Position numbers and translations under genes: made by a program. Below the pieces are notes generated by a model, which was not told where the DNA came from, made no database searches, and saw nothing but the letters and a program-made list of their open reading frames with translations. Source: Candidatus Ruthenibacterium merdavium (GTDB taxonomy: Bacteria; Bacillota; Clostridia; Oscillospirales; Ruminococcaceae). From it: a DNA stretch of 64,000 bases. Below are positions 46,052-55,814 of this stretch, one piece after another. How positions within the stretch are numbered: the stretch's first letter is position 1; every line of letters starts with the position of its first letter. The stretch lies in the NCBI GenBank assembly GCA_019119935.1, contig DWWA01000029.1, positions 1-64,000 of the forward strand, in the 5' to 3' direction.

Positions 46052-46816
46052 ATGGCAAAAATTGTTTCTCTTATTACACAAAAGGGCGGCGCGGGAAAAA
46101 CAGCTTCCACCAATGCCATCACTGTGTGTTTGAAGCATCGCGGTTACCGTGTTTTGTGTGTAGATTTCGACCCGCAGGGTTATCTTTCTTTCAGTATGGC
46201 GGCACAGCACAATAAACCCACCATTTATGATGTGCTGCGCCATACAGTAAAATGCGCGGACGCCATCCAGCACACCGAAGTGGCGGATGTTCTCCCCGCC
46301 GACGGGCTGCTTGGAAATTTCCCTTATGAATTCACGGGTGCCGGCAGCGAGCGTCTGCTCAAAGAAGCACTGCGCTCCGTCGATACTCTGTATGATTATA
46401 TTTTAATTGACTCTCCGCCGGAGCTGGGGGCACTTTCCGCAAACGCAGTCATTGCTTCTAACGTTGTTTTGATTCCCGGCCTTTCCGACGGTTACAGCCT
46501 GCAAGGTGTCATTCAAGTGCATGAAACCATCTCGCGCATTAAGCAGTCGCTCAATCCTGACCTTGTTTTAGGGGGAATGTTTCTGGTTCGGTATTACCCG
46601 CGTGAAGCCCTTTCTAAAACCACTTGGGAAACGGCCAAACTGATTGCGGCCCATCTTGGCATGCCGCTTTTAGAAACGCGCATCCGCCACAGCAACACCA
46701 TCAGCAAAGTAATGACGACACTGCAATGCGACATGGTGCGTTATGCGCCCAAAAATAACGCGGTGCGCGATTACATTGACTTGACTGATGAACTTTTGCG
46801 CAAGGGGGTACTGTAA
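46052..46816 (+). CDS. ParA/Soj-family ATPase
   Basis: A 254-aa deviant-Walker ATPase. The Walker A motif KGGAGKT lies at residues 11-17 (with the signature first lysine K11), the Walker B-like VDFDPQG at about 38-44, and the ILIDSPPELG switch at about 116-125. Such proteins position chromosomes, plasmids, flagella or chemoreceptor arrays by ATP-dependent DNA or membrane binding. No parB or parS is present here, so chromosome segregation is unlikely. It is paired with a ComFB-like gene and lies between flgM and a chemoreceptor. Start with GGGAGGG upstream. Confidence 0.9.
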   Translation: MAKIVSLITQKGGAGKTASTNAITVCLKHRGYRVLCVDFDPQGYLSFSMAAQHNKPTIYDVLRHTVKCADAIQHTEVADVLPADGLLGNFPYEFTGAGSERLLKEALRSVDTLYDYILIDSPPELGALSANAVIASNVVLIPGLSDGYSLQGVIQVHETISRIKQSLNPDLVLGGMFLVRYYPREALSKTTWETAKLIAAHLGMPLLETRIRHSNTISKVMTTLQCDMVRYAPKNNAVRDYIDLTDELLRKGVL

Positions 46817-47238
46817 TGGCCAAAAGCAAAAAAGATTTAGACAAAGACATGATGTTCCAAAAAATTATGCCCGTGTTGGCGGACAACCCCTTTTCCGGGG
46901 TTGCTTCCCGCGAGGACGGAACGTCCGCCAGCGAGCTTTCGGCGCTTCGGGGACGTCTTGCGCAGCCTGCGGCCCCCGCAGAACACCCGATGCCGAAAAA
47001 CCTTATGGAGCTTGCCGTTTCGCAGCATATCGACGAAGTAATTCGAAAATTCAACTGTTGCCCATGCAACCGATGTCATGCTGACATTGCGGTTCTTGCA
47101 CTGAACAAGCTTCCTGCGTGCTATTTTTTCGGAACTGCGGAGGAAACGGAACAGCAAGCTGCTCAAATTGAAACAAAGCCTGTTTACAACGCGCTCATTA
47201 AAGCGGTTTTGTACGTTCGTTCTAATCCCAACCACTAA
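46816..47238 (+). CDS. ComFB-domain protein
   Basis: A 140-aa protein with a disordered N-terminal part (residues 1-55) and a C-terminal ComFB domain: NLMELAVSQHIDEVIRKFNCC, then CPCNRCHADIAVLALNKLPACYF. The cysteines (NCCPCNRC) could bind metal. ComFB proteins in Bacillus and cyanobacteria have been linked to cyclic-di-nucleotide binding; here that is inference. Its start codon overlaps the parA stop by one base (TAATG), so the two are made together. In Bacillus comFB also lies near flgM. Confidence 0.85.
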   Translation: MAKSKKDLDKDMMFQKIMPVLADNPFSGVASREDGTSASELSALRGRLAQPAAPAEHPMPKNLMELAVSQHIDEVIRKFNCCPCNRCHADIAVLALNKLPACYFFGTAEETEQQAAQIETKPVYNALIKAVLYVRSNPNH

Positions 47239-47664
47239 AAAATTATTCTTAAGCGGTTTGCAGCAAAGCAGAAGAACCGCACCGTTTTCTCAAAATATTT
47301 TTGATTTTTTCTTTTATTGCTATTTTATATTGTAATTGTATGAAAGTTGCATAAAAAATAAAGGCATTAAAGGTCTTTTATATTCGTTATTTTGCTTTTT
47401 TATCCATCTTTTGACAATATTTTTACTTTTTTTGACGTTTATGCCTTGTGTTTTTTTAAAAGCGTTTGATAACTCTCAAAAGGTGGCATGATGCAATTTT
47501 TTAGGTTCTGGCTTTTGCGTTTTGAAAATCAGTTCCTGAAAAAACTGCTGTGCACCGCTTTTGCATGGATCTTTGACGATACGGCGTGCAAATATGCGCA
47601 CCGTATTTGCAGGATATTACGGTAAAAAGATACGCAATTACGAATATGAGAGGATGAATGGAAC
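47239..47664. other. intergenic region upstream of the third chemoreceptor
   Basis: AT-rich in its first half (47239-47460). Near the gene there is an inverted repeat GCAAATA/TATTTGC at 47588-47594 and 47604-47610. No promoter of either housekeeping or sigma-28 type stands out. No gene is supported. Confidence 0.45.
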
Positions 47665-49446
47665 ATGTTTCGAAAACCGTGTACTTTGAAATCTAGGCTG
47701 CTCGGTAATTTATCGCTTGTAGTGCTTGCACTGATCGCCTTGTCTGCTGTTATCGGGGTAAGCATTGCTCAAATTGCAGCAGCGAAAGACCGCATTTCCA
47801 AGGAAACCGCCGAGCTTTCCTCGCTGTACAGCGCCAAAGCCGGCCACTATAACTGGAGCACCTCGCTGAGCAACTACTTAAACTACGGCATTGAATTTTC
47901 CGGCAGCATCGACCCGACAAAGTGTGTGCTGGGACAGTGCTTGTATGACACCAACAACAACAGCGACCCCACTTTCCAAACATTTTTAACTGCTGTTGAG
48001 CCGGTTCATAACGATCTGCACGCAGTAGGACAAGAAATTTTGGAACTGGCAAAAAACGGTAAAGTGAACGAAGCGAAAACACGCTACACCGGAGAAATTC
48101 TTCCGATGGTTGAATCTCTTGTATCCACCTTGGATGAGCGCATTGAAGTGATCAACCAGCAGCTGGCGGATAAAAACCAAACACTTTCTTTCTTGATGGT
48201 TGTGTCGGTAACCTCCACACTGGTTGCTTTGGTCATCGTTTTAATTGTGTTGGTATTTTTGTTCCTCTTCCTGAAAAAGGAAGTTTTGGAGAATCTGCAT
48301 GCGCTTTCCGATCGCATCGGCCGTCTTGCCTCGGGCAACTTAACGCTTGACTTGCCCGAAGAAAACACTCTGGCCTCGGTGGAAATGCGCAACATTCGAA
48401 ACTCTTTGGCGGACTCTGTTTCCGAGCTGGCAAAATATATTGAAGTCATCGACCTCGGAATGGAGTATTTCTCAAAAGGCGACTTTACGCAGTCGTGCCC
48501 GATTGAGTTCCGCGGTGATTTTGTAAATATTCGCCGTTCCATGGAGCGCTTCCAAGAAAAAATGAACGCTTCGCTCGCACGCATGGATGTGTCGGCAGGC
48601 TATGTCAGCTCCGGCGCTTCTCAGGTTGCCGACAGCGCACAAACTTTGGCCCAAGGTGCAACCGAACAAGCCAGCAGCGTAGAAGAGCTTTCGGCTACCA
48701 TCAACGAGATTTCCATCCGTCTTTCTGAAACAGCGGAATATTCTAAAGCTGCCGATGCACTGGGCAAACGCGCAGGTGAAGTTGTTCTGCGCAGCCAAAC
48801 AGAAATGACCCAGCTCGTAGAAGCCATTAAAAACATTGCTGTGGGCGCCAAAAACATTCAGAAAATTATCAAAGTAATTGACGATATCGCTTTCCAGACC
48901 AACATTCTGGCACTCAATGCCGCTGTTGAGGCGGCCCGCGCAGGCGTGGCAGGCAAAGGCTTTGCCGTTGTTGCCGATGAGGTTCGCAACTTGGCGCAAA
49001 AGTCGGCTGAAGCTGCTCAGAACACTACCGCGCTGATTGAAGAATCCCTGCACTCTGTTTCCGTCGGTGAACAGCTTTCCGACAATACACAGGCTGCATT
49101 TAACGAAATGGCCGACTACGCAAATCAAACCGTCGACATGATCGAAAAAATCGCGCATGCTTCCGAAGAACAGGCTCAGGCTGTTGCCCAAATTTCTCAG
49201 GGCATTGACCAAATTTCTTCCGTAGTTCAGATGAACTCTGCTACTTCGGAAGAAAGCGCTGCCGCCAGCGAAGAGCTGAGCAGCGAAGCCAATCAGATGA
49301 AAGCCTTGCTCGATCAGTTCATCATCCGAGCAAACAGCGATGATGAGGCTCATACAGAGTCCTCCGCTTTCTCTTCTCAACGTACGGCTCAAAGCAATGC
49401 CGGTTCCTCTGAATCTGATTTCTTGGAAGAGCCGAGCAAATATTAA
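47665..49446 (+). CDS. methyl-accepting chemotaxis protein with an extracytoplasmic CZB-like zinc motif
   Basis: A 593-aa chemoreceptor. TM1 is at about 12-36 and TM2 at about 176-202, then HAMP and the methyl-accepting domain (tip [14 protein letters not shown]). The helical sensor between the membrane spans carries H61-x2-W64, C87-V-L-G-Q-C92 and H115-x3-H119, which matches the zinc-binding 3His/1Cys pattern of CZB domains, with spacings of 22 residues between W64 and C87 and 22 between C92 and H115. CZB domains are usually cytoplasmic; here the motif is outside the membrane. The position normally Trp after the cysteine motif is Cys92. C-terminal EPSKY is shared in part with the receptor at 32629. 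Zinc or oxidant sensing is inferred. Confidence 0.93.
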   Translation: MFRKPCTLKSRLLGNLSLVVLALIALSAVIGVSIAQIAAAKDRISKETAELSSLYSAKAGHYNWSTSLSNYLNYGIEFSGSIDPTKCVLGQCLYDTNNNSDPTFQTFLTAVEPVHNDLHAVGQEILELAKNGKVNEAKTRYTGEILPMVESLVSTLDERIEVINQQLADKNQTLSFLMVVSVTSTLVALVIVLIVLVFLFLFLKKEVLENLHALSDRIGRLASGNLTLDLPEENTLASVEMRNIRNSLADSVSELAKYIEVIDLGMEYFSKGDFTQSCPIEFRGDFVNIRRSMERFQEKMNASLARMDVSAGYVSSGASQVADSAQTLAQGATEQASSVEELSATINEISIRLSETAEYSKAADALGKRAGEVVLRSQTEMTQLVEAIKNIAVGAKNIQKIIKVIDDIAFQTNILALNAAVEAARAGVAGKGFAVVADEVRNLAQKSAEAAQNTTALIEESLHSVSVGEQLSDNTQAAFNEMADYANQTVDMIEKIAHASEEQAQAVAQISQGIDQISSVVQMNSATSEESAAASEELSSEANQMKALLDQFIIRANSDDEAHTESSAFSSQRTAQSNAGSSESDFLEEPSKY

Positions 49447-49460
49447 TATTCTGCATATCA

Positions 49461-49489
49461 GCGCCCGGGCGATAAGCCCGGGCGCTTTT
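49461..49489 (+). terminator. chemoreceptor terminator
   Basis: GCGCCCGGGC (49461-49470) pairs with GCCCGGGCGC (49476-49485), followed by TTTT. Confidence 0.85.
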
Positions 49490-49503
49490 CTGTTATTCAA
49501 AAA

Positions 49504-49532
49504 TTGACGAATTATCTTTTAGGCATTACAAT
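49504..49532 (+). promoter_or_regulatory. promoter of the first P-type ATPase
   Basis: TTGACG (49504-49509) and TACAAT (49527-49532), 17 nt apart. The leader of about 55 nt is too short for a magnesium riboswitch (M-box). Confidence 0.7.
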
Positions 49533-49593
49533 AAAATCAATGCAACTTTTTCCAAAAAACGCAACGCATGAGCGATACCCGGAGGAATATGGT

Positions 49594-52221
49594 ATGGAAT
49601 CTCTTTCTTCTCACGCGCAGCTTCGGCGCGCCGCTTTGCTCGGCCGCGAGCAGCTGTATCAAGAATTTCATACAAGTGAAACAGGTTTGTCTGCGCACAG
49701 CCACGACCGCCGCGCCGAAACTTCCCAAAAAACGGCGCAGCATTTGGGTGTGCGCTTTTGCCGCGCGTTTTTTACACCTTTTAACCTGATTTTATTGGGG
49801 CTGGCTCTTGTATCATGGCTCACCAACGCGGTTTGGCCTTCAAACGAAACCAAAACCGGCATGAGCGCTGTTCTCATCGGCGTTGTTCTTCTTGCCAGCG
49901 TTCTTCTTCGCTTGTGGCAGGAGCGTAAAGCAGGCCATGCGGCAGACAGCTTTTTCGCCGGATTTCAAGGCTCTGTATGCGTGCGGCGCGGGAAAGAAAC
50001 TTTGCAAATTGACGCCCGGCAGCTTCGCGTGGGGGATCTCGTCATTCTGCGGGCAGGCGAGCGCGTACCCGCAGACCTTCGGCTCATTCACACCAACGAC
50101 TTTTTTCTCTCCCAGTCACAGCTCACGGGCGAAAGCCGTATTGTCGAAAAGGACGCAGAGAAAACACCCTGCGCCGATGCCTCTTTATTCGACTTTCCCA
50201 ATCTTGCCTTGATGGGCGCAGCCGTTGTCAGCGGAAGCGCCGAAGGCATCGTTTTGGCCGTGGGGGAACAAACCGTTTGCGCAAGCGGCCTTTCTGCCCT
50301 GCGCCGTCCGAAACGCCGCTTTGACGGCGGCGCCACCTCGGTTGCGTATGTCCTGCTTCGCTTTATGGCCGCACTCGTTCCCGTGGTGTTTGTGCTGTCA
50401 GGTGTGATCCGCGGCAGCTGGATTACTTCCTTTTTATTTTCTCTGTCCGTGGCCGTCGGGCTTGTTCCGGAGCTTTTACCGATGGTTGTCACCGTTTGCT
50501 TGGCGCGCGGCAGTGCGGCAATGGCAAAAAAAGAAACGGTTGTCAAACAGCTTGACGCAATACAAGGCTTCGGCGGCATGGATGTATTATGCGTTGACAA
50601 AACCGGAACGTTAACCGAAGATGAAGTCACGCTGGAATACTACCTTGATATTTTGGGCAATGAAAGCATCGGTGTTTTAGACGCGGCTTACCTCAACAGC
50701 CTGTTTCACACAGGCACTGACAATCATTTAGACCGCGCCGTTTTAAAGTGCCGCTCTATGCCGCGGCAGGAACAGCATTTTACGCAGCTGAGTGCGCAGG
50801 CACAAAAGCTGGATGAGCTTCCCTTTGACTATGAGCGCCGCTTTGCCTCCGTTTTGATAAAAGAAGGCGGTCACAATCGCCTGATTGTCAAGGGCAGTGT
50901 GGAGCAAGTGTTTGCGCGCTGTGGCTTTGTGCGCCACGGCGAACAAGTGATTTCGATTGACCCCAAAGACACCGGTTCTGTGGATATGATTGTCGGTGAA
51001 ATGGTGCAAGACGGTATGAAGGTTCTCGCCGTTGCTGAAAAACAGCTCGATGGCCGCACCTCGCTTTCCCGCGAGGATGAATCCGGCCTGACCTTGCTGG
51101 GATACGTTGTGTTTTTCGATTCGCCAAAACCTTCTGCCGCCAATGCGCTGAAAAAGCTTCAAAGTTTGCATGTCGCCGTAAAAGTTTTAACGGGAGATCA
51201 CCGCCAAGTTGCCTGTTCCGTATGCCGCAGGCTGGGGATTGAAAGCGGACGGGTGGTGACCGGGCAGGAACTTGAGCAGATGAGCGACGACGAGTTTTTA
51301 TTCGCCGTAGAACACACAAATATCTTTGCCGAGCTTTCTCCCGCACAAAAGGCTTTGATTGTCAACCGCCTGCATGACAACGGGCATACCGTGGGCTTTT
51401 TGGGCGACGGCGTCAATGACGTTTTCGCAATGGAATGTGCCGACACTGCAATTTCCGTAGATACCGCCGCGCCCGCCGCACGCGAAGCGGCAGACGTGCT
51501 TCTTTTAAAGAAAGACCTCGGCGTTCTGGAACAAGGCATTTTGCAAGGCCGAAAAGCCTTTTCCAATATGTCAAAATATGTGCGCATTACGGCTTCTTCC
51601 AACTTCGGAAATATTTTTTCGGTTGTCTTGGCGGGCGCGTTTTTGCCTTTTGTGCCCATGACAGCCGCACAGCTGCTGATTTTAAATCTGCTTTATGATA
51701 CGCTGTGCATGACGCTGCCTTGGGACAGTGTCGATGAAGACGACTACCGCTTTCCCGCCGCTTGGTCCGGAAAAGCACTGGCACGCTTCATGCGCTTTTT
51801 CGGGCCGATCAGCTCTTTGTTTGACCTTGCCACATTTGCGTTTTTATATTTTGTTTTGTGCCCGTTCGTGCTGGGCGCGCCGTACAGCGCGCTCGGAGAA
51901 CAGCAGCAAACCTTTCTCATGCTGTTTCACACCGGGTGGTTTCTTCAATCGCTGTGGACGCAGGTGCTCATTCTTCACCTGCTCCGCACGCGCCACCTGC
52001 CCTTTTTCCAAAGCCGCGCTTCCGGCGCTGTCAGTGCCGTTACGCTTGCCGGTCTGTCGCTTTTCACCGCGTTCACCTATACGCCTGCCGCGGCGTGGCT
52101 TGGCTTAACGGCCCTTCCCGCCCCTTACTTTTTGTTCTTAGCGGCGATCATTCTGCTTTATTTGCTGGTTGTCAGCGCCGCCAAACGGTGGTATCTGCGC
52201 CGTTCGCACACGTTATTCTGA
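49594..52221 (+). CDS. P-type ATPase, magnesium-transporting type (first copy)
   Basis: An 875-aa P3B-type ATPase of the MgtA/MgtB group, expected to import Mg2+. Visible elements are the TGES actuator loop (QLTGESRIVE), the phosphorylation site D335 in DKTGTLTEDE, the KGSVEQV nucleotide region, and the hinge GDGVNDVFAMECADTAIS. The common form of the hinge is [10 protein letters not shown]; here VFAM replaces APAL. About ten membrane spans in the MgtA arrangement. The start at 49594 follows GGAGGA; the in-frame ATG at 49504 coincides with the promoter. It is followed after 13 nt by a winged-helix regulator and then by a second ATPase of the same family. Confidence 0.9.
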   Translation: MESLSSHAQLRRAALLGREQLYQEFHTSETGLSAHSHDRRAETSQKTAQHLGVRFCRAFFTPFNLILLGLALVSWLTNAVWPSNETKTGMSAVLIGVVLLASVLLRLWQERKAGHAADSFFAGFQGSVCVRRGKETLQIDARQLRVGDLVILRAGERVPADLRLIHTNDFFLSQSQLTGESRIVEKDAEKTPCADASLFDFPNLALMGAAVVSGSAEGIVLAVGEQTVCASGLSALRRPKRRFDGGATSVAYVLLRFMAALVPVVFVLSGVIRGSWITSFLFSLSVAVGLVPELLPMVVTVCLARGSAAMAKKETVVKQLDAIQGFGGMDVLCVDKTGTLTEDEVTLEYYLDILGNESIGVLDAAYLNSLFHTGTDNHLDRAVLKCRSMPRQEQHFTQLSAQAQKLDELPFDYERRFASVLIKEGGHNRLIVKGSVEQVFARCGFVRHGEQVISIDPKDTGSVDMIVGEMVQDGMKVLAVAEKQLDGRTSLSREDESGLTLLGYVVFFDSPKPSAANALKKLQSLHVAVKVLTGDHRQVACSVCRRLGIESGRVVTGQELEQMSDDEFLFAVEHTNIFAELSPAQKALIVNRLHDNGHTVGFLGDGVNDVFAMECADTAISVDTAAPAAREAADVLLLKKDLGVLEQGILQGRKAFSNMSKYVRITASSNFGNIFSVVLAGAFLPFVPMTAAQLLILNLLYDTLCMTLPWDSVDEDDYRFPAAWSGKALARFMRFFGPISSLFDLATFAFLYFVLCPFVLGAPYSALGEQQQTFLMLFHTGWFLQSLWTQVLILHLLRTRHLPFFQSRASGAVSAVTLAGLSLFTAFTYTPAAAWLGLTALPAPYFLFLAAIILLYLLVVSAAKRWYLRRSHTLF

Positions 52222-52234
52222 AAGGAGGTTCGGT

Positions 52235-52717
52235 GTGAAAAAAATCAACTGTATTTCTGTCGACGCCGATTCTCTCGAGTGGCTCGCAAACGCCGTGCAG
52301 GCCTCCCATGTGTGCAAGGGCAGTGCCGAGCTTTCCCGCGCACTGCGCGAGCTGGCACAAGGGCGCGCTGATACGCTGATGCTGGAATGCGGCCAGCCCT
52401 CGCCGGCCGACGACGGCATGACCTTCGGGGAGCTGACCATTTATCAAAAAAGCCGCCGTGTCGTCTGTGCGGGGCAGGAAGTTCAGCTCACTCCGAAAGA
52501 ATTTGACATCTTATTCTTTCTTTCGCAAAACCCCGGTGTCGTATTCACGAAAGAACAGCTTTATCAAGCCGTTTGGATGGAACCTTACTACACCGCCGAC
52601 AGCAATATCATGGCCTTTATCCGAAAACTGCGCAAAAAGATTGAACCAAACCCGGATGCTCCGCAATATATTCTCACTGTTTGGGGCATTGGGTATCAGT
52701 TCAGCGACCGTTTATAA
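52235..52717 (+). CDS. orphan OmpR/PhoB-type winged-helix regulator with a truncated receiver
   Basis: A 160-aa DNA-binding protein translated from GTG at 52235 with AAGGAGG 5 nt upstream. The C-terminal winged-helix domain (about 70-160) is clear: EVQLTPKEFDILFFLSQNPGVVFTKEQLY and DSNIMAFIRKLRKKIE. The N-terminal 65 residues (MKKINCISVDADSLEWLANAVQ...) resemble only part of a receiver and show no acidic pocket or phospho-acceptor Asp, so phosphorylation is not expected. No sensor kinase is nearby. It lies between two Mg-type ATPase genes and upstream of a direct repeat of the spacing used by this regulator family. Confidence 0.85.
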   Translation: MKKINCISVDADSLEWLANAVQASHVCKGSAELSRALRELAQGRADTLMLECGQPSPADDGMTFGELTIYQKSRRVVCAGQEVQLTPKEFDILFFLSQNPGVVFTKEQLYQAVWMEPYYTADSNIMAFIRKLRKKIEPNPDAPQYILTVWGIGYQFSDRL

Positions 52718-52722
52718 GCACC

Positions 52723-52763
52723 GCCCGCGGCAAAACAACTTTTGTTTTTCCGCGGGCTTTTTC
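52723..52763 (+). terminator. terminator of the first ATPase-regulator unit
   Basis: GCCCGCGG (52723-52730) pairs with CCGCGGGC (52750-52757), followed by TTTTTC. Confidence 0.8.
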
Positions 52764-52772
52764 TTACCAAAA

Positions 52773-52828
52773 CGCAAGAAAATCGCAAGAATTCAGCCAT
52801 GGTTTTCTCTCGTTGATTCCTTTATACT
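52773..52828 (+). promoter_or_regulatory. direct repeat and candidate promoter of the second ATPase
   Basis: CGCAAGAA occurs at 52773-52780 and 52784-52791, an 11-nt period, i.e. one helical turn, which is the layout bound by OmpR/PhoB-type winged-helix proteins. A -10 TATACT lies at 52823-52828 and the -35 area (52800-52805) is poor, as expected for an activated promoter. The leader from here to 53040 is about 205 nt; 52835-53039 shows no gene and no recognised riboswitch. Confidence 0.6.
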
Positions 52829-53039
52829 TAACTTCAGAAGCGCACACCGAGTGTGGTGCAATTGATTTCAGGAAAGGATGTGGCAGCATGGACGCAGGAC
52901 CCAGTCAACAGCTACGAAAAAATACGGCCGTGCCGCCGCACAGACGATTTTAAAAAAGCGTTTTCGTATGCAAAAAACAATTGCACACGGCACTTTTTCT
53001 GCGTCTTTTTCGGGCACTGCCGAAAAGGAGATGCAGAAA

Positions 53040-55787
53040 ATGAAAAAACGCAAAGAGCTGATGAAAGCGGCCGCCGTACAGGCTCGCCGCGAACAAACCG
53101 CGCAGCGGCTTTCCTTTGCCGCCTGTGCCGATGTCACCACTTGTCTCACGCACCTTCACAGCCGAATCACCGGCCTGACCGAAGAACAGGTTGACGAACA
53201 CCGCGCACAGTTCGGCGCAAACCGCGTCACGCACGAAAAGGCAAAGCCGCTCGGCGCACGCATTGTAGAGGCCTTTATCAATCCGTTTACCGCCATTTTA
53301 CTTTGCCTTGCGCTGGTTTCCTGTGCTACGGATATCTTCATTCCGCTTTGGAACCACAGCCCCGAGGAAGTATCCCCCGTTACCGTCGTCATCATTTTGA
53401 CCATGGTCATCATTTCGGGAACGCTGCGGTTCGTGCAGGAATCCCGTTCCGGCCACGCCGCCGAAAAGCTGCTTGCCATGATTACCACTACCTGCACCGT
53501 TACCCGTAAGCCGGGCGGCACGCAGGAGCTGGCGCTCGAAGAGCTTGTCGTGGGCGACATCATTCACCTGTCGGCCGGCGATATGGTTCCCGCCGACGTG
53601 CGCATTTTGGAAGCAAAGGATCTGTTTATCAGCCAGTCTGCCATGACGGGCGAAAGCGACCCGGTGGAAAAGTTTGCACATTCCTGTGAACACACCGCAT
53701 CCGTCACAGACTGCTCCAACTTGGCCTTTATGGGAACCAACGTCATCAGCGGAGCGGCAAACGCCGTCGTTGTCGCCGTGGGCGATGATACGCTGTTCGG
53801 CGCAATTGCCTCCTCTGCGGCCTCGGAACCCGTGGAAACAAATTTCACGAAGGGTGTCAACGCCGTTTCCTGGGTGCTCATTCGCTTCATGCTGGTGATG
53901 ATTCCCATCGTGTTTTTTGTAAACGGCTTTACAAAGCACGACTGGGCGGGCGCATTTTTATTTGCCATTTCCGTGGCCGTGGGCTTAACGCCGGAAATGC
54001 TGCCCATGATTGTCACCACCTGCCTTGCGAAAGGCGCGGTGTCCATGTCGCGCAAAAAGACCATTGTCAAAAACTTAAACTCCATTCAGGATTTTGGTGC
54101 AATGGACATTCTTTGCACCGACAAAACCGGCACACTCACGCAGGATAAAGTGGTGCTGGAATACCATATGAACGTCAACGGCGAAGACGACCTGCGCGTA
54201 CTGCGTCATGCTTATTTAAACAGTTACTTTCAAACGGGCTACAAAAACTTGATGGATGTTGCCATCATCGAGCGCACCGAGGAACAGGAAGCCGCCGACC
54301 CGCGTTTGGCAGATTTGTCGCAGACGTACCACAAGGTGGACGAAATTCCCTTTGACTTTACGCGCCGCCGTCTTTCCACCGTGGTGGAAGACCGCGCCGG
54401 AAAACGCCAGATGATTACCAAAGGCGCCGTGGAGGAAATGCTGGGCGTATGCAGCTTCGCAGAAGACGGCGGCACTGTCCAGCCCTTGACTGACGACGTG
54501 CGCACTAAAATTTTAGAAACCGTCGGACGGCTGAACGAAAACGGCATGCGTGTCATTGCCATCGCGCAGAAAAGCGTCGATGAAAGCCGCACCGCTTACA
54601 GCGTGCAAGATGAAAGCGGCATAGTTTTGATGGGGTATCTCGCCTTCTTAGACCCGCCCAAGGAGTCCGCAGCAGCGGCTATCCGCACCTTAAAAGCGCA
54701 CGGGGTCACCACAAAGATTTTAACCGGCGACAATGACCGCGTCACGCGCTGTATCTGCAAGCAGGTAGGCCTTCCCGTTCACCGCCTTTTGCTGGGTGAG
54801 GCCATTGAAGCCATGAGCGAAAGCGAGCTGGAGCGCGCCGCGCTGGAAACCGACGTGTTTGCAAAGCTTTCGCCCGCGCAAAAAGCGCGCGTCGTTACCG
54901 CTCTGCGCAATGCCGGGCACACCGTCGGCTTCATGGGTGACGGTATCAATGACGCACCCGCGATGAAAGCCGCCGACATCGGCATTTCCGTGGACACCGC
55001 CGTCGATGTCGCGAAAGAATCGGCAGATATCATTCTGCTCGAGAAAAATCTTATGGTGCTGGAACAGGGCATCATGCAAGGGCGCAAAACATACGCCAAC
55101 ATGATTAAGTACATCAAAATGACGGCTTCCTCAAACTTCGGCAATATGTTTTCCGTGTTGGCCGCCTCGGCGCTTTTGCCCTTTTTGCCGATGGAAAGCG
55201 TGCATTTGATTTTGCTGAATTTGATTTATGATTTAAGCTGTACCGCCATTCCCTGGGATAACGTAGATGAGGAATTTTTGGCCGTACCGCGCAAATGGGA
55301 GGCTTCCGGCATCGGCAGCTTTATGCTTTGGATCGGGCCAACCAGCTCTGTATTCGACTGGCTCACTTACGCCTTTTTGTACTTCGTGCTGTGCCCGATG
55401 TTCGTTTCGGGCGGGGTGCTGTTTAACGATTTGGCCGCGCATTACAGCGGTGCGGAGCTTTTGCAGATGCAGGCGTCGTATATCGCTTTGTTCCACGCGG
55501 GATGGTTTGTCGAATCGATGTGGAGCCAAACGCTTGTCATTCACATGATTCGCACCCCGAAGCTGCCATTTTTGCAAAGCCGTGCAAGCGCAGGCGTTAC
55601 ACTGCTGACCGGGGCGGGCATCGCACTTTTGACCGCAATTCCCTTTACTCCGCTCGGCGCCGCTTTAGGTCTTGCCCCGCTTCCCGCCGCTTACTTTGCC
55701 TATTTAATTCCGTGCATTATTCTTTACATGATGCTCGCCACCAGCTTGAAAAAAGCGTATGTGCGCCATTTCGGAGAACTGCTTTAA
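53040..55787 (+). CDS. mgtA: P-type ATPase, magnesium-transporting type MgtA (second copy)
   Basis: A 915-aa P3B ATPase for Mg2+ import. N-terminal cation-ATPase domain ([27 protein letters not shown]), actuator TGES ([12 protein letters not shown]), phosphorylation site D361 in [10 protein letters not shown], hinge [34 protein letters not shown], and about ten spans including [19 protein letters not shown] typical of MgtA. The start at 53040 has AAGGAG 9 nt upstream; longer in-frame starts (52878, 52968, 53031) lack a well-spaced ribosome site. It is closer to canonical MgtA than the first copy. Probably controlled by the adjacent orphan regulator. Confidence 0.93.
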   Translation: MKKRKELMKAAAVQARREQTAQRLSFAACADVTTCLTHLHSRITGLTEEQVDEHRAQFGANRVTHEKAKPLGARIVEAFINPFTAILLCLALVSCATDIFIPLWNHSPEEVSPVTVVIILTMVIISGTLRFVQESRSGHAAEKLLAMITTTCTVTRKPGGTQELALEELVVGDIIHLSAGDMVPADVRILEAKDLFISQSAMTGESDPVEKFAHSCEHTASVTDCSNLAFMGTNVISGAANAVVVAVGDDTLFGAIASSAASEPVETNFTKGVNAVSWVLIRFMLVMIPIVFFVNGFTKHDWAGAFLFAISVAVGLTPEMLPMIVTTCLAKGAVSMSRKKTIVKNLNSIQDFGAMDILCTDKTGTLTQDKVVLEYHMNVNGEDDLRVLRHAYLNSYFQTGYKNLMDVAIIERTEEQEAADPRLADLSQTYHKVDEIPFDFTRRRLSTVVEDRAGKRQMITKGAVEEMLGVCSFAEDGGTVQPLTDDVRTKILETVGRLNENGMRVIAIAQKSVDESRTAYSVQDESGIVLMGYLAFLDPPKESAAAAIRTLKAHGVTTKILTGDNDRVTRCICKQVGLPVHRLLLGEAIEAMSESELERAALETDVFAKLSPAQKARVVTALRNAGHTVGFMGDGINDAPAMKAADIGISVDTAVDVAKESADIILLEKNLMVLEQGIMQGRKTYANMIKYIKMTASSNFGNMFSVLAASALLPFLPMESVHLILLNLIYDLSCTAIPWDNVDEEFLAVPRKWEASGIGSFMLWIGPTSSVFDWLTYAFLYFVLCPMFVSGGVLFNDLAAHYSGAELLQMQASYIALFHAGWFVESMWSQTLVIHMIRTPKLPFLQSRASAGVTLLTGAGIALLTAIPFTPLGAALGLAPLPAAYFAYLIPCIILYMMLATSLKKAYVRHFGELL

Positions 55788-55814
55788 CCGTGCTTTTTCA
55801 AAGGGGGATTTCCT

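Noticed and set aside
46052..46816. Plasmid or integrative-element partition locus
   Set aside because: No parB, replication, integrase or transposase gene and no att-like repeats nearby; the flanks are chromosomal motility genes.
49447..49593. Possible magnesium riboswitch upstream of the first Mg-type ATPase
   Set aside because: The leader after the promoter is only about 55 nt and shows no M-box structure.
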